This document shows, piece by piece, positions 33,571-42,158 of a stretch of DNA of 64,000 bases. The notes beneath the pieces were generated by a model, which saw only the letters and a program-made list of their open reading frames with translations, was not told where the DNA came from and did no database searches. The position numbers were made by a program, and so were the translations under genes. Source of the DNA: an uncultured Cellvibrio sp. (GTDB lineage Bacteria > Pseudomonadota > Gammaproteobacteria > Pseudomonadales > Cellvibrionaceae); the NCBI GenBank assembly GCA_946482345.1, contig CAMLRJ010000001.1, positions 1 to 64,000 of the forward strand, written 5' to 3'. How positions within the stretch are numbered: the stretch's first letter is position 1; the number at the start of each line of letters is the position of its first letter.

Positions 33571-34447
33571 TGCCGCCCTCCCCTGCTCCCGTAGCTTCTT
33601 CACCGTTAGCTTGACCAGGCGTAGAAGATATGGGAGCTAACCCAACGGGAGCCGCAGATGGAGACATACTGATTGATGCCGTCCAGCTTTGAATCGATTC
33701 GCTAAATTGCGATAACGTGGTGATACGCAAGAGCTTTTCATCAACTGCCAGGGTCGAACCTTCCAGCGCCAAATCCATTCTTTCATAGGCTATCGCAGGC
33801 ATCGAAATTTTGCCTTGCCGAACAAAAGTGTGGAATCGCATCATCCCCTGCAAATCACGGTTCATTTTGTCAAAGCCGTATTCGAGCATTATGTTGGCTT
33901 GCTCCACGCCTTGATACCAACCCTCCTTTAAAGCAGCTCGCCATATCCCCGCTTCTGTTTCATCGCGAGGTTTGAGCATATTGGCAACGGATGTTTGCGA
34001 CACATCCGGGAGGGGAAATGACAAGTAATTTCGCCAGGTCGGAGCAACCGAAGAAAATCGGGCTTGGCTTTCAATCTTGTACGCCGCGCCAGACAGACGC
34101 AATGTGAAGTCACCATCCTGCGTGTAAACATCACGCATTTCTGTAATGACAGGGGGAACCACTCTATCTTGGATCAGGTAGGTCCCAAAGTCGTAGGTAG
34201 TATCCAGAGCCCTTTCGTTTTTTGAAATTGCTCTATTGATATTGGTAATTTGCCACGCTAGCCCCAGTTTCACACCCAAACCAGTGGCCGTACCCAAAAT
34301 TGCATTGGTTCGCGCTTGCTGCGCATCATTCTTCGATTCGTTGACTTTACCCGCCAAGGAATCAGCCGTCGGCTGATCGACCTGCTGTACATATGCGGGC
34401 CGTTCGTGCAGTTGCAGGGCTTGATCTAAGGTAATTGCGCTATCCAT
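33560..34447 (-). CDS. dotC: DotC/TraI-type core-complex protein
   Basis: A 295-aa protein with DotC features: YDFGTYLIQDRVVPPVITEMRD, then LPDVSQTSVANMLKPRDETEAGIWRAAL-like and the EGWYQGVEQANIMLEYG helix. DotC normally is an outer-membrane lipoprotein of the DotC-DotD-DotH core. Here no signal peptide or lipobox is visible and no upstream start in frame adds one, which is odd. The gene begins 1 nt after dotD. Confidence 0.8.
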   Translation of the reverse strand: MDSAITLDQALQLHERPAYVQQVDQPTADSLAGKVNESKNDAQQARTNAILGTATGLGVKLGLAWQITNINRAISKNERALDTTYDFGTYLIQDRVVPPVITEMRDVYTQDGDFTLRLSGAAYKIESQARFSSVAPTWRNYLSFPLPDVSQTSVANMLKPRDETEAGIWRAALKEGWYQGVEQANIMLEYGFDKMNRDLQGMMRFHTFVRQGKISMPAIAYERMDLALEGSTLAVDEKLLRITTLSQFSESIQSWTASISMSPSAAPVGLAPISSTPGQANGEEATGAGEGGNAR

Positions 34448-34448
34448 A

Positions 34449-34907
34449 TTACCCCCTGTCGTTTTTGTAAACGAGGCGTAATACTTTTGCGTCCTTGTCT
34501 AAAACCAGATCTGCACCATGATCAATTTGATGGCCGACATTTCTGAGTACATCAATGGGTTTGGCGCGAGCGGTTTTTACGTTGATTGTTCTCAGTTCTG
34601 CTGTGCGCCCAGTCTCGACATAACGATAACCATAACGATGAGCAAACGTTTGCAAAAGCTCCTGCGGTTTGCCGATGAAATCGACCTCGATTTCATCGCT
34701 TTCTAACGACGTCTGTTTGCGCGTTAACACAGCCATATCTTCATTCAGCAGTGCCACATATTCCCGCTGCGCATTTGCGGCAACAGCCACCTTGTCACTT
34801 ATCACTTTTGAAGCAAATGCCTCTGTGTCGCGCGTGGTTGGCTGAGGTGTATTCGACGCACACCCGACCATGGATGCACATAGCATTAAAGAAAAAGCTA
34901 ATCTCAT
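34449..34907 (-). CDS. dotD: DotD/TraH-type lipoprotein
   Basis: A 152-aa protein. The N-terminus MRLAFSLMLCASMVGCASN carries a lipobox with cysteine 16. The C-terminal domain (EVDFIGKPQELLQTFAHRYGYRY, then the secretin-N0-like fold through DVLRNVGHQI) matches DotD. It targets DotH to the outer membrane. First gene of the leftward dotDCB operon; the repeat array 3 is upstream. Confidence 0.85.
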   Translation of the reverse strand: MRLAFSLMLCASMVGCASNTPQPTTRDTEAFASKVISDKVAVAANAQREYVALLNEDMAVLTRKQTSLESDEIEVDFIGKPQELLQTFAHRYGYRYVETGRTAELRTINVKTARAKPIDVLRNVGHQIDHGADLVLDKDAKVLRLVYKNDRG

Positions 34908-35003
34908 AAGATGCCTCTTTTGTTAGATTTACGTGATAACGGTTTTTTGCGTTTTTAAAACAAAATAATAATAACCACATTTTAAAATCTAATCACCAAG
35001 TAA

Positions 35004-35165
35004 ACACATTTAATCGACATTAAAAATTAAACGGATAATTAGCAATTCTTTTCTAACACATTTAAATCACATAGATGACACATTTAAATCATAGTTTTGC
35101 GTGTTGTTGACACATTTAAATCACATTGTTAGCACACTTAAACACATTGTTGACACATTTAAATC
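35004..35165. repeat. 22-bp repeat family, array 3
   Basis: ACACAT-type cores at 35004, 35056, 35078 (22 bp apart), 35110, 35132 (variant), 35142 and 35153. Full copies include ACACATTTAAATCACATAG and TTGACACATTTAAATCACAT. It lies upstream of the dotDCB operon. Seven irregularly spaced copies make this the densest array. Confidence 0.8.
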
Positions 35166-35193
35166 ATACTACCCCGAACCTCCTTTCACGTTT

Positions 35194-35448
35194 GGTCACA
35201 TGCAGTGCGCCTGGTCACGTAAGAAAAGGCTTAACTACCCCGTTACTCTTCGCTTTTTTAACAGATACCATTTGCTTGATTAACGGGCGCTATACGCGCT
35301 AAAAACGTGGCAACATTATTTGCTTGACGGACACAATTTGCTGACTTAATAAAACTGTGCTATTTGTGCGGTACATTGTCAGCGGTTTTATTGGGCACCT
35401 TGCCGAAGAGTAACGGGGTGATGTGACCAAGCCAGAGTGAATGTGACC
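35194..35448. repeat. 16-bp inverted repeat with paired GGTCAC motifs
   Basis: ACCCCGTTACTCTTCG at 35237-35252 is repeated inverted at 35404-35419 without mismatch. Outside each arm lie two GGTCAC-type motifs: GGTCACAT 35194 and GGTCACGT 35213 on the left, ATGTGACC 35421 and 35441 on the right. The symmetric half-sites around a 151-bp core suggest recombination sites (arms) or operators. The adjacent downstream gene is a tyrosine recombinase. Confidence 0.65.
35324..35352 (+). promoter_or_regulatory. Predicted promoter inside the inverted-repeat segment
   Basis: TTGACG at 35324-35329, 17 nt of spacer, TAATAA at 35347-35352. It points toward the recombinase at 35569. If the flanking inverted repeats recombine, the promoter would face dotDCB instead (inference). 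Confidence 0.5.
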
Positions 35449-35568
35449 CAGAAAATGAAAACATGGGGAAAAGATTGAAAACCCGTGTCGGCAAAACCGA
35501 GTAAGAAGTGAAGTTGCAAACCTTGATTGCAGAAAGAAACGTTGGAAACCTTGAATCCAGGTAGTGAT

Positions 35569-36723
35569 ATGAATGACAACTTTGAAAACACGCGAATAGA
35601 TGGGCACGCTGTTGCCCACGATTTGACGACAAAAATTGCAGAGTTATTGAATTCAGATAATTTGACGGAGGACACCAAGTCCCATTACGTCCAGCGTGTA
35701 AACAGACTGATAACCGAGTTGCAAACACGTCAGATCAATAGTACCCCTGGGGCATTGGTTGATTTGTTATCAGAGAGAATTAACCAGGGAGAAATCTCCA
35801 GTTCCACGGCAAGAACTGATAAAGCAGCAATTGCGTTTTACTTGGCGGACGAAGCAAGTTCAGTGATGAATCAAGGAGAGAGTATTGAGGAATACGAAGA
35901 TGCCTACACTGCCCTTCGTAAGCTTTCGGCCAGACTTCTACCCAACACCTCTACAAAGACATCCGGCTCCAAACTCAAGTATTTCCCCCAAGAAATTTTT
36001 CAGGCACTTACAGAGCAGTCGAATATCCGCTATCGCTCGGTTTCCCGGCAATTAATGGTGGCATTCCTTCGTGCGAACATGCTTGTTGGTCTTCGACCAG
36101 CAGAGTGGTTCGACGCCGATCTATGCACGTACCTGCATAGAACAAGCGAGGGGGAATATGAACTTCAACAGGACGGCAAGATAAGGAGCTCAATTTGTCT
36201 CAGGGTGAAAAATGCTAAAAACTCCCATGGCAGGGCCAATGGGGAATATAGAGAGTTATTGCTGGATGGAATCAGTAGTACCGATCTTGCAGCCGTCATG
36301 CATTGGCTGGAGCAAACCAGAATACATAGAGAGAAACTTGGAAAATCAACAGGGAAGTTGTCAAGCGAGGAGGTGTCTGACTTCTACAACCAAATCCAAT
36401 TGAGTATGAGACGGGCACTGATCCGCATGCTGGGGACCGGAGAGAATTTGCCAACCATCTACAGCACCAGGCATCAAGTCGTAGCAGACATGAAGTCGTC
36501 GAATAAGCCGCCCGCCGAAATTGCTGCGTTCTTAGGGCACGGAAGCATACGCACAGCGAATAAACACTACGGCAAGAAATTTAAAGGGAAGGGGGGGTTC
36601 GCGTTCAGCGCCTCACCCGAGAGTATCAACAAAGTGATGGCGAACTTACACACTGCGGACATTGCATTGCCAAACGAGAAAACCAAACAGCGCGCAAAAG
36701 AATGGACAAATTCTTATAAGTAA
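35569..36723 (+). CDS. Tyrosine recombinase-like protein with altered box II
   Basis: ATG at 35569 is used, with CAGG upstream. The 384-aa product keeps box-I Arg176 (MLVGLRPAEW), a box II arginine at 301 (IYSTRHQ), His324 (LGHGSIR) and Tyr334 (NKHYGKKF). In the normal HxxR motif the first histidine is replaced by tyrosine (Y298). Activity is probable but not certain. The N-terminal 130 residues are a core-binding domain. Its gene sits between the leftward DotD operon and the rightward DotI operon, next to the inverted repeats at 35194-35448. Confidence 0.75.
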   Translation: MNDNFENTRIDGHAVAHDLTTKIAELLNSDNLTEDTKSHYVQRVNRLITELQTRQINSTPGALVDLLSERINQGEISSSTARTDKAAIAFYLADEASSVMNQGESIEEYEDAYTALRKLSARLLPNTSTKTSGSKLKYFPQEIFQALTEQSNIRYRSVSRQLMVAFLRANMLVGLRPAEWFDADLCTYLHRTSEGEYELQQDGKIRSSICLRVKNAKNSHGRANGEYRELLLDGISSTDLAAVMHWLEQTRIHREKLGKSTGKLSSEEVSDFYNQIQLSMRRALIRMLGTGENLPTIYSTRHQVVADMKSSNKPPAEIAAFLGHGSIRTANKHYGKKFKGKGGFAFSASPESINKVMANLHTADIALPNEKTKQRAKEWTNSYK

Positions 36724-36757
36724 ATATCAACTTCAATTAATGCATCAATTCAAAGTC

Positions 36758-36835
36758 GTGACACATTTAAATCATGTTTATTTCATATTGTGAACACATT
36801 TAAATCACATAGTTAACACATTTAAATCACATTCT
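36758..36835. repeat. 22-bp repeat family, array 4
   Basis: ACACAT cores at 36761, 36794 and 36816 (33 and 22 bp apart), with copies ACACATTTAAATCATG, ACACATTTAAATCACATAG and ACACATTTAAATCACATTC. It lies between the recombinase and the large rightward transfer operon. Confidence 0.75.
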
Positions 36836-36870
36836 TTTGTGTTAGGCATGAATACCTAACAACAAATCAA

Positions 36871-36908
36871 AAAAAGCTAACCGCAGATACATGCGGTTAG
36901 CTTTTTTT
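36871..36908 (+). terminator. Rho-independent terminator
   Basis: Perfect 15-bp stem AAAAAGCTAACCGCA with TGCGGTTAGCTTTTT around loop GATACA, followed by T's. It ends the recombinase transcript and isolates the transfer operon. Confidence 0.9.
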
Positions 36909-37049
36909 GTGCCTGAAAATCGTGAAAACTTGAGGCACACAGACATAGATTTTTTAAGTTCTTATTGCATATAATCTATGTAAATGTAAAATTCGTGTCG
37001 TTTTGGTTTTCTAACATTTTCAATATTTTAAATGGTAGAGTAAATTTTT

Positions 37050-37313
37050 ATGGATCATGTCGAAGCAAATAGCTCGTGGGGAAAAAAGTCCCACGATACC
37101 GATGTGCGAACAATGCGAATTTATAACCGCATTTTGAAAACCCTTTGCTCAGTCGGTGAGGTCGCATCGATAGCGATCTGTGCTCTCGCAGTCGGCCTGA
37201 CGATAAAGCTACTTTTTTTTACCAACTTCGAGAACGTGCGGTTTTATGACGGCACGGATCACGTTTGCATTTTTAACGGAGAGACTGGGGAAATACGCGA
37301 TGAGTCAAACTGA
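37050..37313 (+). CDS. Small membrane protein before DotI (87 aa)
   Basis: One TM segment (VASIAICALAVGLTIKLLFF) with a cytosolic N-terminus. It occupies the R64 TraL position, directly upstream of the DotI equivalent, and overlaps it by 14 nt. Similarity to TraL is positional only. First gene of the large rightward transfer operon. Confidence 0.6.
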   Translation: MDHVEANSSWGKKSHDTDVRTMRIYNRILKTLCSVGEVASIAICALAVGLTIKLLFFTNFENVRFYDGTDHVCIFNGETGEIRDESN

Positions 37314-38022
37314 TAACAACGATGGACAGAAGCTTTCATCAGATGAGCAACTGATAAGAGACCAGTCCGAAACGCCGAGCTCTTCTCTTGTGCGTGAAAA
37401 CGCACAAATCAGACTGGACAACGCCGACCTCAAAAAACGGCTATTCCGGGTTTGGGGTGTAGTGGGCGGGCAGGTAGTAGTTATTCTGCTTTTCGTCGCT
37501 GCATTCGTGTGGGTGTTTCCTCATTACCGGTACATACCCACAACGGATAACAGGGCGATATGCCAGGTGGGGAGCGAGGCGACTGCTCGCCTGTCAATCA
37601 CGGACCTAACCGAATTTGCAACCGAAGCTGCGCTGGAATCAAACACATACGACTATGTGAACTGGCGCAAGCAGATCAACGATGTCGCCAACAAGTATTA
37701 CACCGAAAACGGTCGTAAGGCGTTTATGTCTAGCCTCGACAGCTCAGGCAATCTGGAGCGCGTAAAGGTTGGCAAGCTGATTTTGCGCTCACAAACCATT
37801 CAGGTCGCTCAGCTCGAAGAGCAGGGACTAGAGGGTGTAGCTACTTATTGGATTATCCACGTTCCCATCGCCATCGAGTTTTATATCGGCGGTGATACCT
37901 CTCCGAAGTCACGTCAGCAATTCCTCGCTGTGGTGAAAATTCTTCAGCAAACAGCATCGGCCCAAAATCCGAAAGGGATTGGTGTTGATTCCCTGACGCT
38001 AATGCCTTTCAACATTAAATAA
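37300..38022 (+). CDS. dotI: DotI/IcmL (TraM)-type protein
   Basis: ATG at 37300 fits (MSQTDNNDGQ...). The 240-aa product has a cytosolic N-terminus, one TM segment (VVGGQVVVILLFVAAFVWV) near residue 65, and a VirB8-like periplasmic domain with the NTF2-like pattern NWRKQINDVANKYYTENGRKAF and QTIQVAQLEEQG. It forms part of the inner-membrane core. Operon with DotH and DotG. Confidence 0.85.
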   Translation: MSQTDNNDGQKLSSDEQLIRDQSETPSSSLVRENAQIRLDNADLKKRLFRVWGVVGGQVVVILLFVAAFVWVFPHYRYIPTTDNRAICQVGSEATARLSITDLTEFATEAALESNTYDYVNWRKQINDVANKYYTENGRKAFMSSLDSSGNLERVKVGKLILRSQTIQVAQLEEQGLEGVATYWIIHVPIAIEFYIGGDTSPKSRQQFLAVVKILQQTASAQNPKGIGVDSLTLMPFNIK

Positions 38023-38035
38023 GCGAGAAGAGCCC

Positions 38036-39004
38036 ATGATAAACAACCGAGTTACGTTAGCTATTTGCGCATTGGTCTTTGCACAAATAGCTCATGGTCA
38101 AGAACAGCAGCCTCAGCCACCCACAGACGGATCAGCGACCCAACCACAGCAACAAGCAGGCGTGGAAGTTGTTTTCCCGTCGGTGTCCGATGTAGTGGAT
38201 GAATCACTGCGTGAAATTGAAGATGCTCAGTTAACGCCTGAGCAAATCGCGCGTGTAAAAAAAATGATGCTTGAGCGCGAAATGCAAACGGCATCGCCTT
38301 ATGTAAATCCGCCAACACCCATCACTCGGACGCTGCCTGTCTCGCTAGATCCCGGCATTTCGCCGCCCGTTATTCGCCTAGCAAGAGGCCAACTGACCAG
38401 CATTGTTTTCAGCGATTACAACGGAAGCCCCTGGTTAATTGAAAGCGTACATTTAAATCGAACTCTGTTTTGTGATCAGGGAAATTGTGGTGGTGAAGGA
38501 GGGCAGGCAACACAACAAAACTCCCAGCAGAAACCAACGAATATTTTAACGATTGAGGCAAAACAAATTGCCGCCTACGGAAATGTTTCAGTGACTATGC
38601 GCGGGCTGGCAACACCGGTGATTTTTATTCTTACGACTGCGCAGAATGAAATCGACATGCGCATCGATGCAAAAATTCCGGGGAGAAACCCTGATTCAAT
38701 GGACGCCACCTCTATTACCAATGCGCCATCTTTGGACTCTGACCTCATGTACTTCCTGGACGGCGTTCCTCCGTCCGAGGCTCAGTCCATAAAAGTAATC
38801 GGCATGGAAAACGTCGATGCGTGGCTATACAAAAACAATATGTATGTGCGCGCTGCTGCTGATGCGCAATATCCCGCCTATAGAAACGCTGCCAAGTCCA
38901 CATCAGGACTGAGCGTTTACCGATACGCACAATTCCATGACTCGATCACGTTCCTGCGTGGCGGCAAAGCAATAACCATTTTTTTAGAAAAGCGGGGTAA
39001 TTGA
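38036..39004 (+). CDS. dotH: DotH/IcmK (TraN) outer-membrane core protein
   Basis: A 322-aa protein. A signal peptide (LAICALVFAQIAHG) is followed by a Gln/Pro-rich spacer, then the conserved DotH stretch TRTLPVSLDPGISPPVIRLARGQLTSIVFSD (VirB9-like) and a beta-rich C-terminus. DotH forms the outer-membrane ring with DotC and DotD. GAG precedes the ATG. Confidence 0.85.
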   Translation: MINNRVTLAICALVFAQIAHGQEQQPQPPTDGSATQPQQQAGVEVVFPSVSDVVDESLREIEDAQLTPEQIARVKKMMLEREMQTASPYVNPPTPITRTLPVSLDPGISPPVIRLARGQLTSIVFSDYNGSPWLIESVHLNRTLFCDQGNCGGEGGQATQQNSQQKPTNILTIEAKQIAAYGNVSVTMRGLATPVIFILTTAQNEIDMRIDAKIPGRNPDSMDATSITNAPSLDSDLMYFLDGVPPSEAQSIKVIGMENVDAWLYKNNMYVRAAADAQYPAYRNAAKSTSGLSVYRYAQFHDSITFLRGGKAITIFLEKRGN

Positions 39005-39006
39005 TC

Positions 39007-40509
39007 GTGAGCGAACAAAACGAAATTCATGATGAAAACGCCAATACAAATGCGGCAATAGGAGCATCTGGCTTCGAGCAAGAAACTGGCGATCAAGCTC
39101 CGGCGAATAATGGCGAGCAAAATAAGGCGCACAAAGCCAGTAAAGGTGCGCAAATGAAAGCAAACCTTTCTGCGACTTTTGGTAGTGGGGTAGGGCGGAT
39201 CTCTTTGATCCTGGTAGGTGTAGCTTTACTGGCTACAGTTGCTTTCGCGTATCGCGGCTTAACGGCTGAAAAACAAGTGGTTTCAACGTCCGTTGTTGAT
39301 ACTCCAACCGCGCCGCAAACAAAAATTCAGGTATCTGCCGTAACACCCGAAGAAGCCGCAGTTCGACAAAAACTTGCGGAAGCCGAAGCATCAAATGCAG
39401 CGGCAAGTGGGCAAAGCTACCAACCAGAGTTCATGCCCATCATTGAAGATAAAAAAACCATAGCCACAACACAGAGTGAAGCGGGTCAGGTTGCTTTTCA
39501 TGTTCCTGGGTCGAACGCCGTTGTTGAAACAAAAAAACAGGAATCGAACGTTCAGCCAATTACAGGAATAAAAACAGGTCAGGCATCTGCTGCGCAATTT
39601 AAATCTGCAAACACGCCTTCTGCACAAACAGCACCAGTGCAAACAAATACTGCTGGAAGTGGCCAGCCGCAATCCGAAGCGGAGCGCGCTGCCATGCAGA
39701 AAATGGAGCAAGAAAGACAGCAACTATTAAAAGCGCGTGAGGACTACACCAACAAAATCAAGGCGGCAGTGCTTAGCCAAGTAACAAAAATGTCAGATCC
39801 ATCAGGTGGATTAAATAAATCATTTGGTGGCTATAGCCAAGTCACTTATTACCAAGAGCAAACGGAAAATACCGATCAAAAAACATCTGTCAATTCGCCA
39901 GCAAATTCACAAGCTTCTGCTCCTGATTCTTTGGGTAATCCGAACGGAAAATTATTAATTAAAACCGGGTCGATTGATTACTGCGAACTTGACGGGAAAG
40001 TTAATACCGATGATGGCGATGACATCATCGCAACGATTCGCGGTGGAGAGTGGGACGGTGCAAAAATTATTGGCCGAATAGAGCGAGCGCCTCGAAATAT
40101 TCGATTCATTTTTTCAACTCTTGCGCCTCAAGATGATCGGCCAACAATGCGAATCAATGCCGTTGCTTTACGTGAAGAAGATGCATCACAGGGGATGGCG
40201 GAAAATATCGATCACCACACTTTCGAGCGTTATACGGCTCTGGGTGCCGCCTCCATCCTTACCGGTTTAGGCAAGGCCGCCCAAATGAATACAGGAACAA
40301 CTGTTTATACACCCGGTGGAGTCGTCACCACGACCCAAGACGAACTTTCGGACAAGAGAATTGCTGCTATTGCCCTAGGTGAAATGGGTACAGCAGCAGG
40401 GCAAGAAATAAGAAAGGGCTTCAATCGTCCTACCACCTATTCAACGCCTGCAAAAACGGGTTTCGCACTTTTTTACATGCAAGACGTGTTTGAGCAATCA
40501 AACCGCTAA
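39007..40509 (+). CDS. dotG: DotG/IcmE (TraO) channel protein
   Basis: GTG at 39007 is preferred over TTG 39001 because GGGG is 9 nt upstream. The 500-aa product has a cytosolic N-terminus, a TM segment (ISLILVGVALLATVAFAYRGL) near residue 65, a long Ala/Gln/Thr-rich linker, and a C-terminal VirB10-like domain (LLIKTGSIDYCELDGKVNTDD through FALFYMQDVFEQ). It spans both membranes. Confidence 0.9.
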   Translation: MSEQNEIHDENANTNAAIGASGFEQETGDQAPANNGEQNKAHKASKGAQMKANLSATFGSGVGRISLILVGVALLATVAFAYRGLTAEKQVVSTSVVDTPTAPQTKIQVSAVTPEEAAVRQKLAEAEASNAAASGQSYQPEFMPIIEDKKTIATTQSEAGQVAFHVPGSNAVVETKKQESNVQPITGIKTGQASAAQFKSANTPSAQTAPVQTNTAGSGQPQSEAERAAMQKMEQERQQLLKAREDYTNKIKAAVLSQVTKMSDPSGGLNKSFGGYSQVTYYQEQTENTDQKTSVNSPANSQASAPDSLGNPNGKLLIKTGSIDYCELDGKVNTDDGDDIIATIRGGEWDGAKIIGRIERAPRNIRFIFSTLAPQDDRPTMRINAVALREEDASQGMAENIDHHTFERYTALGAASILTGLGKAAQMNTGTTVYTPGGVVTTTQDELSDKRIAAIALGEMGTAAGQEIRKGFNRPTTYSTPAKTGFALFYMQDVFEQSNR

Positions 40510-40521
40510 GGGGCAACCATT

Positions 40522-41166
40522 ATGAAAAATTGGTCATTCGGAAAATTGCTTGGTGTTTTTGGCGGCGGCTTTTTGCTTCTTATGGTGCTCACTGTGGGCA
40601 TCATCATGGCTGTTGCTCAGAACAAAAAAAACCCCGGCAAAAAAGTCGTTACTACGGAGTTACAACCTGTCCAGGTCGCAACTCCGTCACCATCAAAATT
40701 CGGTATCGAAGGTCAGCTTGAGGACTCCGATGAAAAACGCGAGCGCCGTCAACTATCAGAAGACATCAGGACGCTGGCTACTAATCAGCAAATCCTAAAC
40801 GACAACGTGAACTCTCTTAACCAGAAAGTTGATTTAGCTATTGCTTCGCCTGGTGGTCTTGGCCAGCGCGGTAATCCCTACGAAGTCCGAAAAGTAATGG
40901 CACCAAGTCTTCCACGCGAAGCGCGGATGAAAAAAGTAGCTTTACCTGCTGGATCAATAAAGTTAAGCGATTCAACAGGCTGGAACATTTTGGCTATCGC
41001 TCAAGGAAAAGCGTTTCTGGAAAACGAATTTGCACATCCTCTCACTGTCAGCACCGGCGATTTCATTCCTCCGTCAGACACCGACGCGGAAGGATACGGC
41101 TACCTGGTTAGAGCAATTGATGAAGAGAAAAAAATAATCTGGGTAACTCGGGTAACTGAAAAATGA
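40522..41166 (+). CDS. TraP/DotF-like inner-membrane protein
   Basis: A 214-aa bitopic protein: TM near residues 8-32 (LLGVFGGGFLLLMVLTVGIIM), then a coiled coil (KRERRQLSEDIRTLATNQQI), then a beta-rich periplasmic domain. Position right after DotG and topology match IncI TraP and DotF/IcmG. Sequence similarity is not obvious enough for a firm call. It overlaps the next gene as ATGA. Confidence 0.65.
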   Translation: MKNWSFGKLLGVFGGGFLLLMVLTVGIIMAVAQNKKNPGKKVVTTELQPVQVATPSPSKFGIEGQLEDSDEKRERRQLSEDIRTLATNQQILNDNVNSLNQKVDLAIASPGGLGQRGNPYEVRKVMAPSLPREARMKKVALPAGSIKLSDSTGWNILAIAQGKAFLENEFAHPLTVSTGDFIPPSDTDAEGYGYLVRAIDEEKKIIWVTRVTEK

Positions 41167-41741
41167 ATCCATCCAATGCGGATTTGCTAACAGTCCTGAT
41201 CAATATCGGAGTGTTTATTCCGACATTGATCATGATGCTGCAATCAATTGCGGTACTCATCGGTGTGTATCTCGTAGGCACAGCTCTTATTGAGATGTGG
41301 GGCGCCTCCAACGATAACGCCAGCAAATTTTTAGCCGGGAAAACGCGCTATTCCGTGGGCAACGCACTTATTCAGTTATTTGTCGGTGCAATTATTTTGG
41401 CGTGCGGGACGTTGGAGTGGATGGGAGTGATGAGTAGAACACTCACTTCCGATTACGCCAACTCGCGCATGATGAGTTATTCCGCATCAGGAACAACTCT
41501 CGCTGAACAATCTCAGCTAGCGCTGCTTGCGCTGCTTGGGATTATGCAGGTTGTTGGTCTCGTAGCAATGATTAAAGGGTGGATGACATTCAATGCTCAC
41601 TTTAATCAGACAGCGCGCGCCAGCATGGGTCAGGCATGGGGTTGGATGATCGGCGGCGTTCTCGCTTGGAACTTCAAGTGGTTCGCCGATGCGCTCAATA
41701 ACACGCTTGGTTTCAATTTGATTGGCCTTTTTTCTGTTTAA
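41163..41741 (+). CDS. icmC: IcmC/DotE (TraQ)-type inner-membrane protein
   Basis: A 192-aa protein with three or four membrane segments (VLINIGVFIPTLIMMLQSIAV, GNALIQLFVGAIILACG, LALLALLGIMQVVGLVAMI) and the closing GWMIGGVLAWNFKWFADALNNTLGFN pattern of TraQ/IcmC. Coupled to the previous gene by an ATGA overlap. Confidence 0.75.
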   Translation: MNPSNADLLTVLINIGVFIPTLIMMLQSIAVLIGVYLVGTALIEMWGASNDNASKFLAGKTRYSVGNALIQLFVGAIILACGTLEWMGVMSRTLTSDYANSRMMSYSASGTTLAEQSQLALLALLGIMQVVGLVAMIKGWMTFNAHFNQTARASMGQAWGWMIGGVLAWNFKWFADALNNTLGFNLIGLFSV

Positions 41742-41768
41742 CTCACCACACCTCCCTAGGAGAACATC

Positions 41769-42146
41769 ATGAAGTCACTATCCAAACCTTTCGTCACCGC
41801 CAAAGCCAAGGTCAATATGCTGATCGCCTCTGCGGCGCTTCTTGCAAGCCAAGGCACTCTCGCGCTCAATAAAATCGATCTTACCAACGACACATCTGGT
41901 GGTAAGAATTTCGACAATATTGCAGCCAACATCGACGGAGCAGCACAAACCGGTGCGGCGCTCTTCATTCAAATCGTCACCATCATGGGTTTTGTGGTCG
42001 TCGCAATTTCGTTGTGGACTCTCTACAAAGCATCGAAGGATGAGCGTGAAAAGCCCACTTCAGCAATTGTGGGCTTGTTCATCGGCGGTGCCATGGCAGC
42101 AGTCGGAACCATCATGTGGATCATGAAAAACACTATCACCGGCTAA
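41769..42146 (+). CDS. icmD: IcmD/DotP (TraR)-type membrane protein
   Basis: A 125-aa protein with a signal-like N-terminus (MLIASAALLASQGTLA) and two hydrophobic segments (IVTIMGFVVVAISLW and IVGLFIGGAMAAVGTIMWIM) around a charged KASKDEREKPTSA loop, as in IcmD/TraR. It follows IcmC, as in R64. TAGGAG lies before the ATG. Hairpins follow. Confidence 0.8.
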   Translation: MKSLSKPFVTAKAKVNMLIASAALLASQGTLALNKIDLTNDTSGGKNFDNIAANIDGAAQTGAALFIQIVTIMGFVVVAISLWTLYKASKDEREKPTSAIVGLFIGGAMAAVGTIMWIMKNTITG

Positions 42147-42158
42147 TAAAGCGCAGTA

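Larger units (their letters stand above)
34908..35568. other. 661-bp gene-free region between dotD and the second recombinase
   Basis: A control region holding array 3 of the 22-bp repeats (35004-35165), the GGTCAC/16-bp inverted structure (35194-35448), and a predicted promoter (35324-35352), each listed separately. Frames crossing it in other directions are short and lack ribosome binding sites. No gene is supported. Confidence 0.6.
36724..37049. other. 326-bp region upstream of the DotI operon
   Basis: Contains the fourth repeat array (36758-36835), a small hairpin (GTTAGG/CCTAAC at 36841-36860), the 36871 terminator and an AT-rich promoter region before 37050. No gene is supported. Confidence 0.6.

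Noticed and set aside
32287..35165. Repeat arrays as a CRISPR
   Set aside because: Copies abut at 22-bp period without unique spacers and no cas gene is present.
35299..35728. Leftward frames of 96-122 codons over the inverted-repeat region
   Set aside because: They overlap the recombinase start and the repeat structure and lack start signals.
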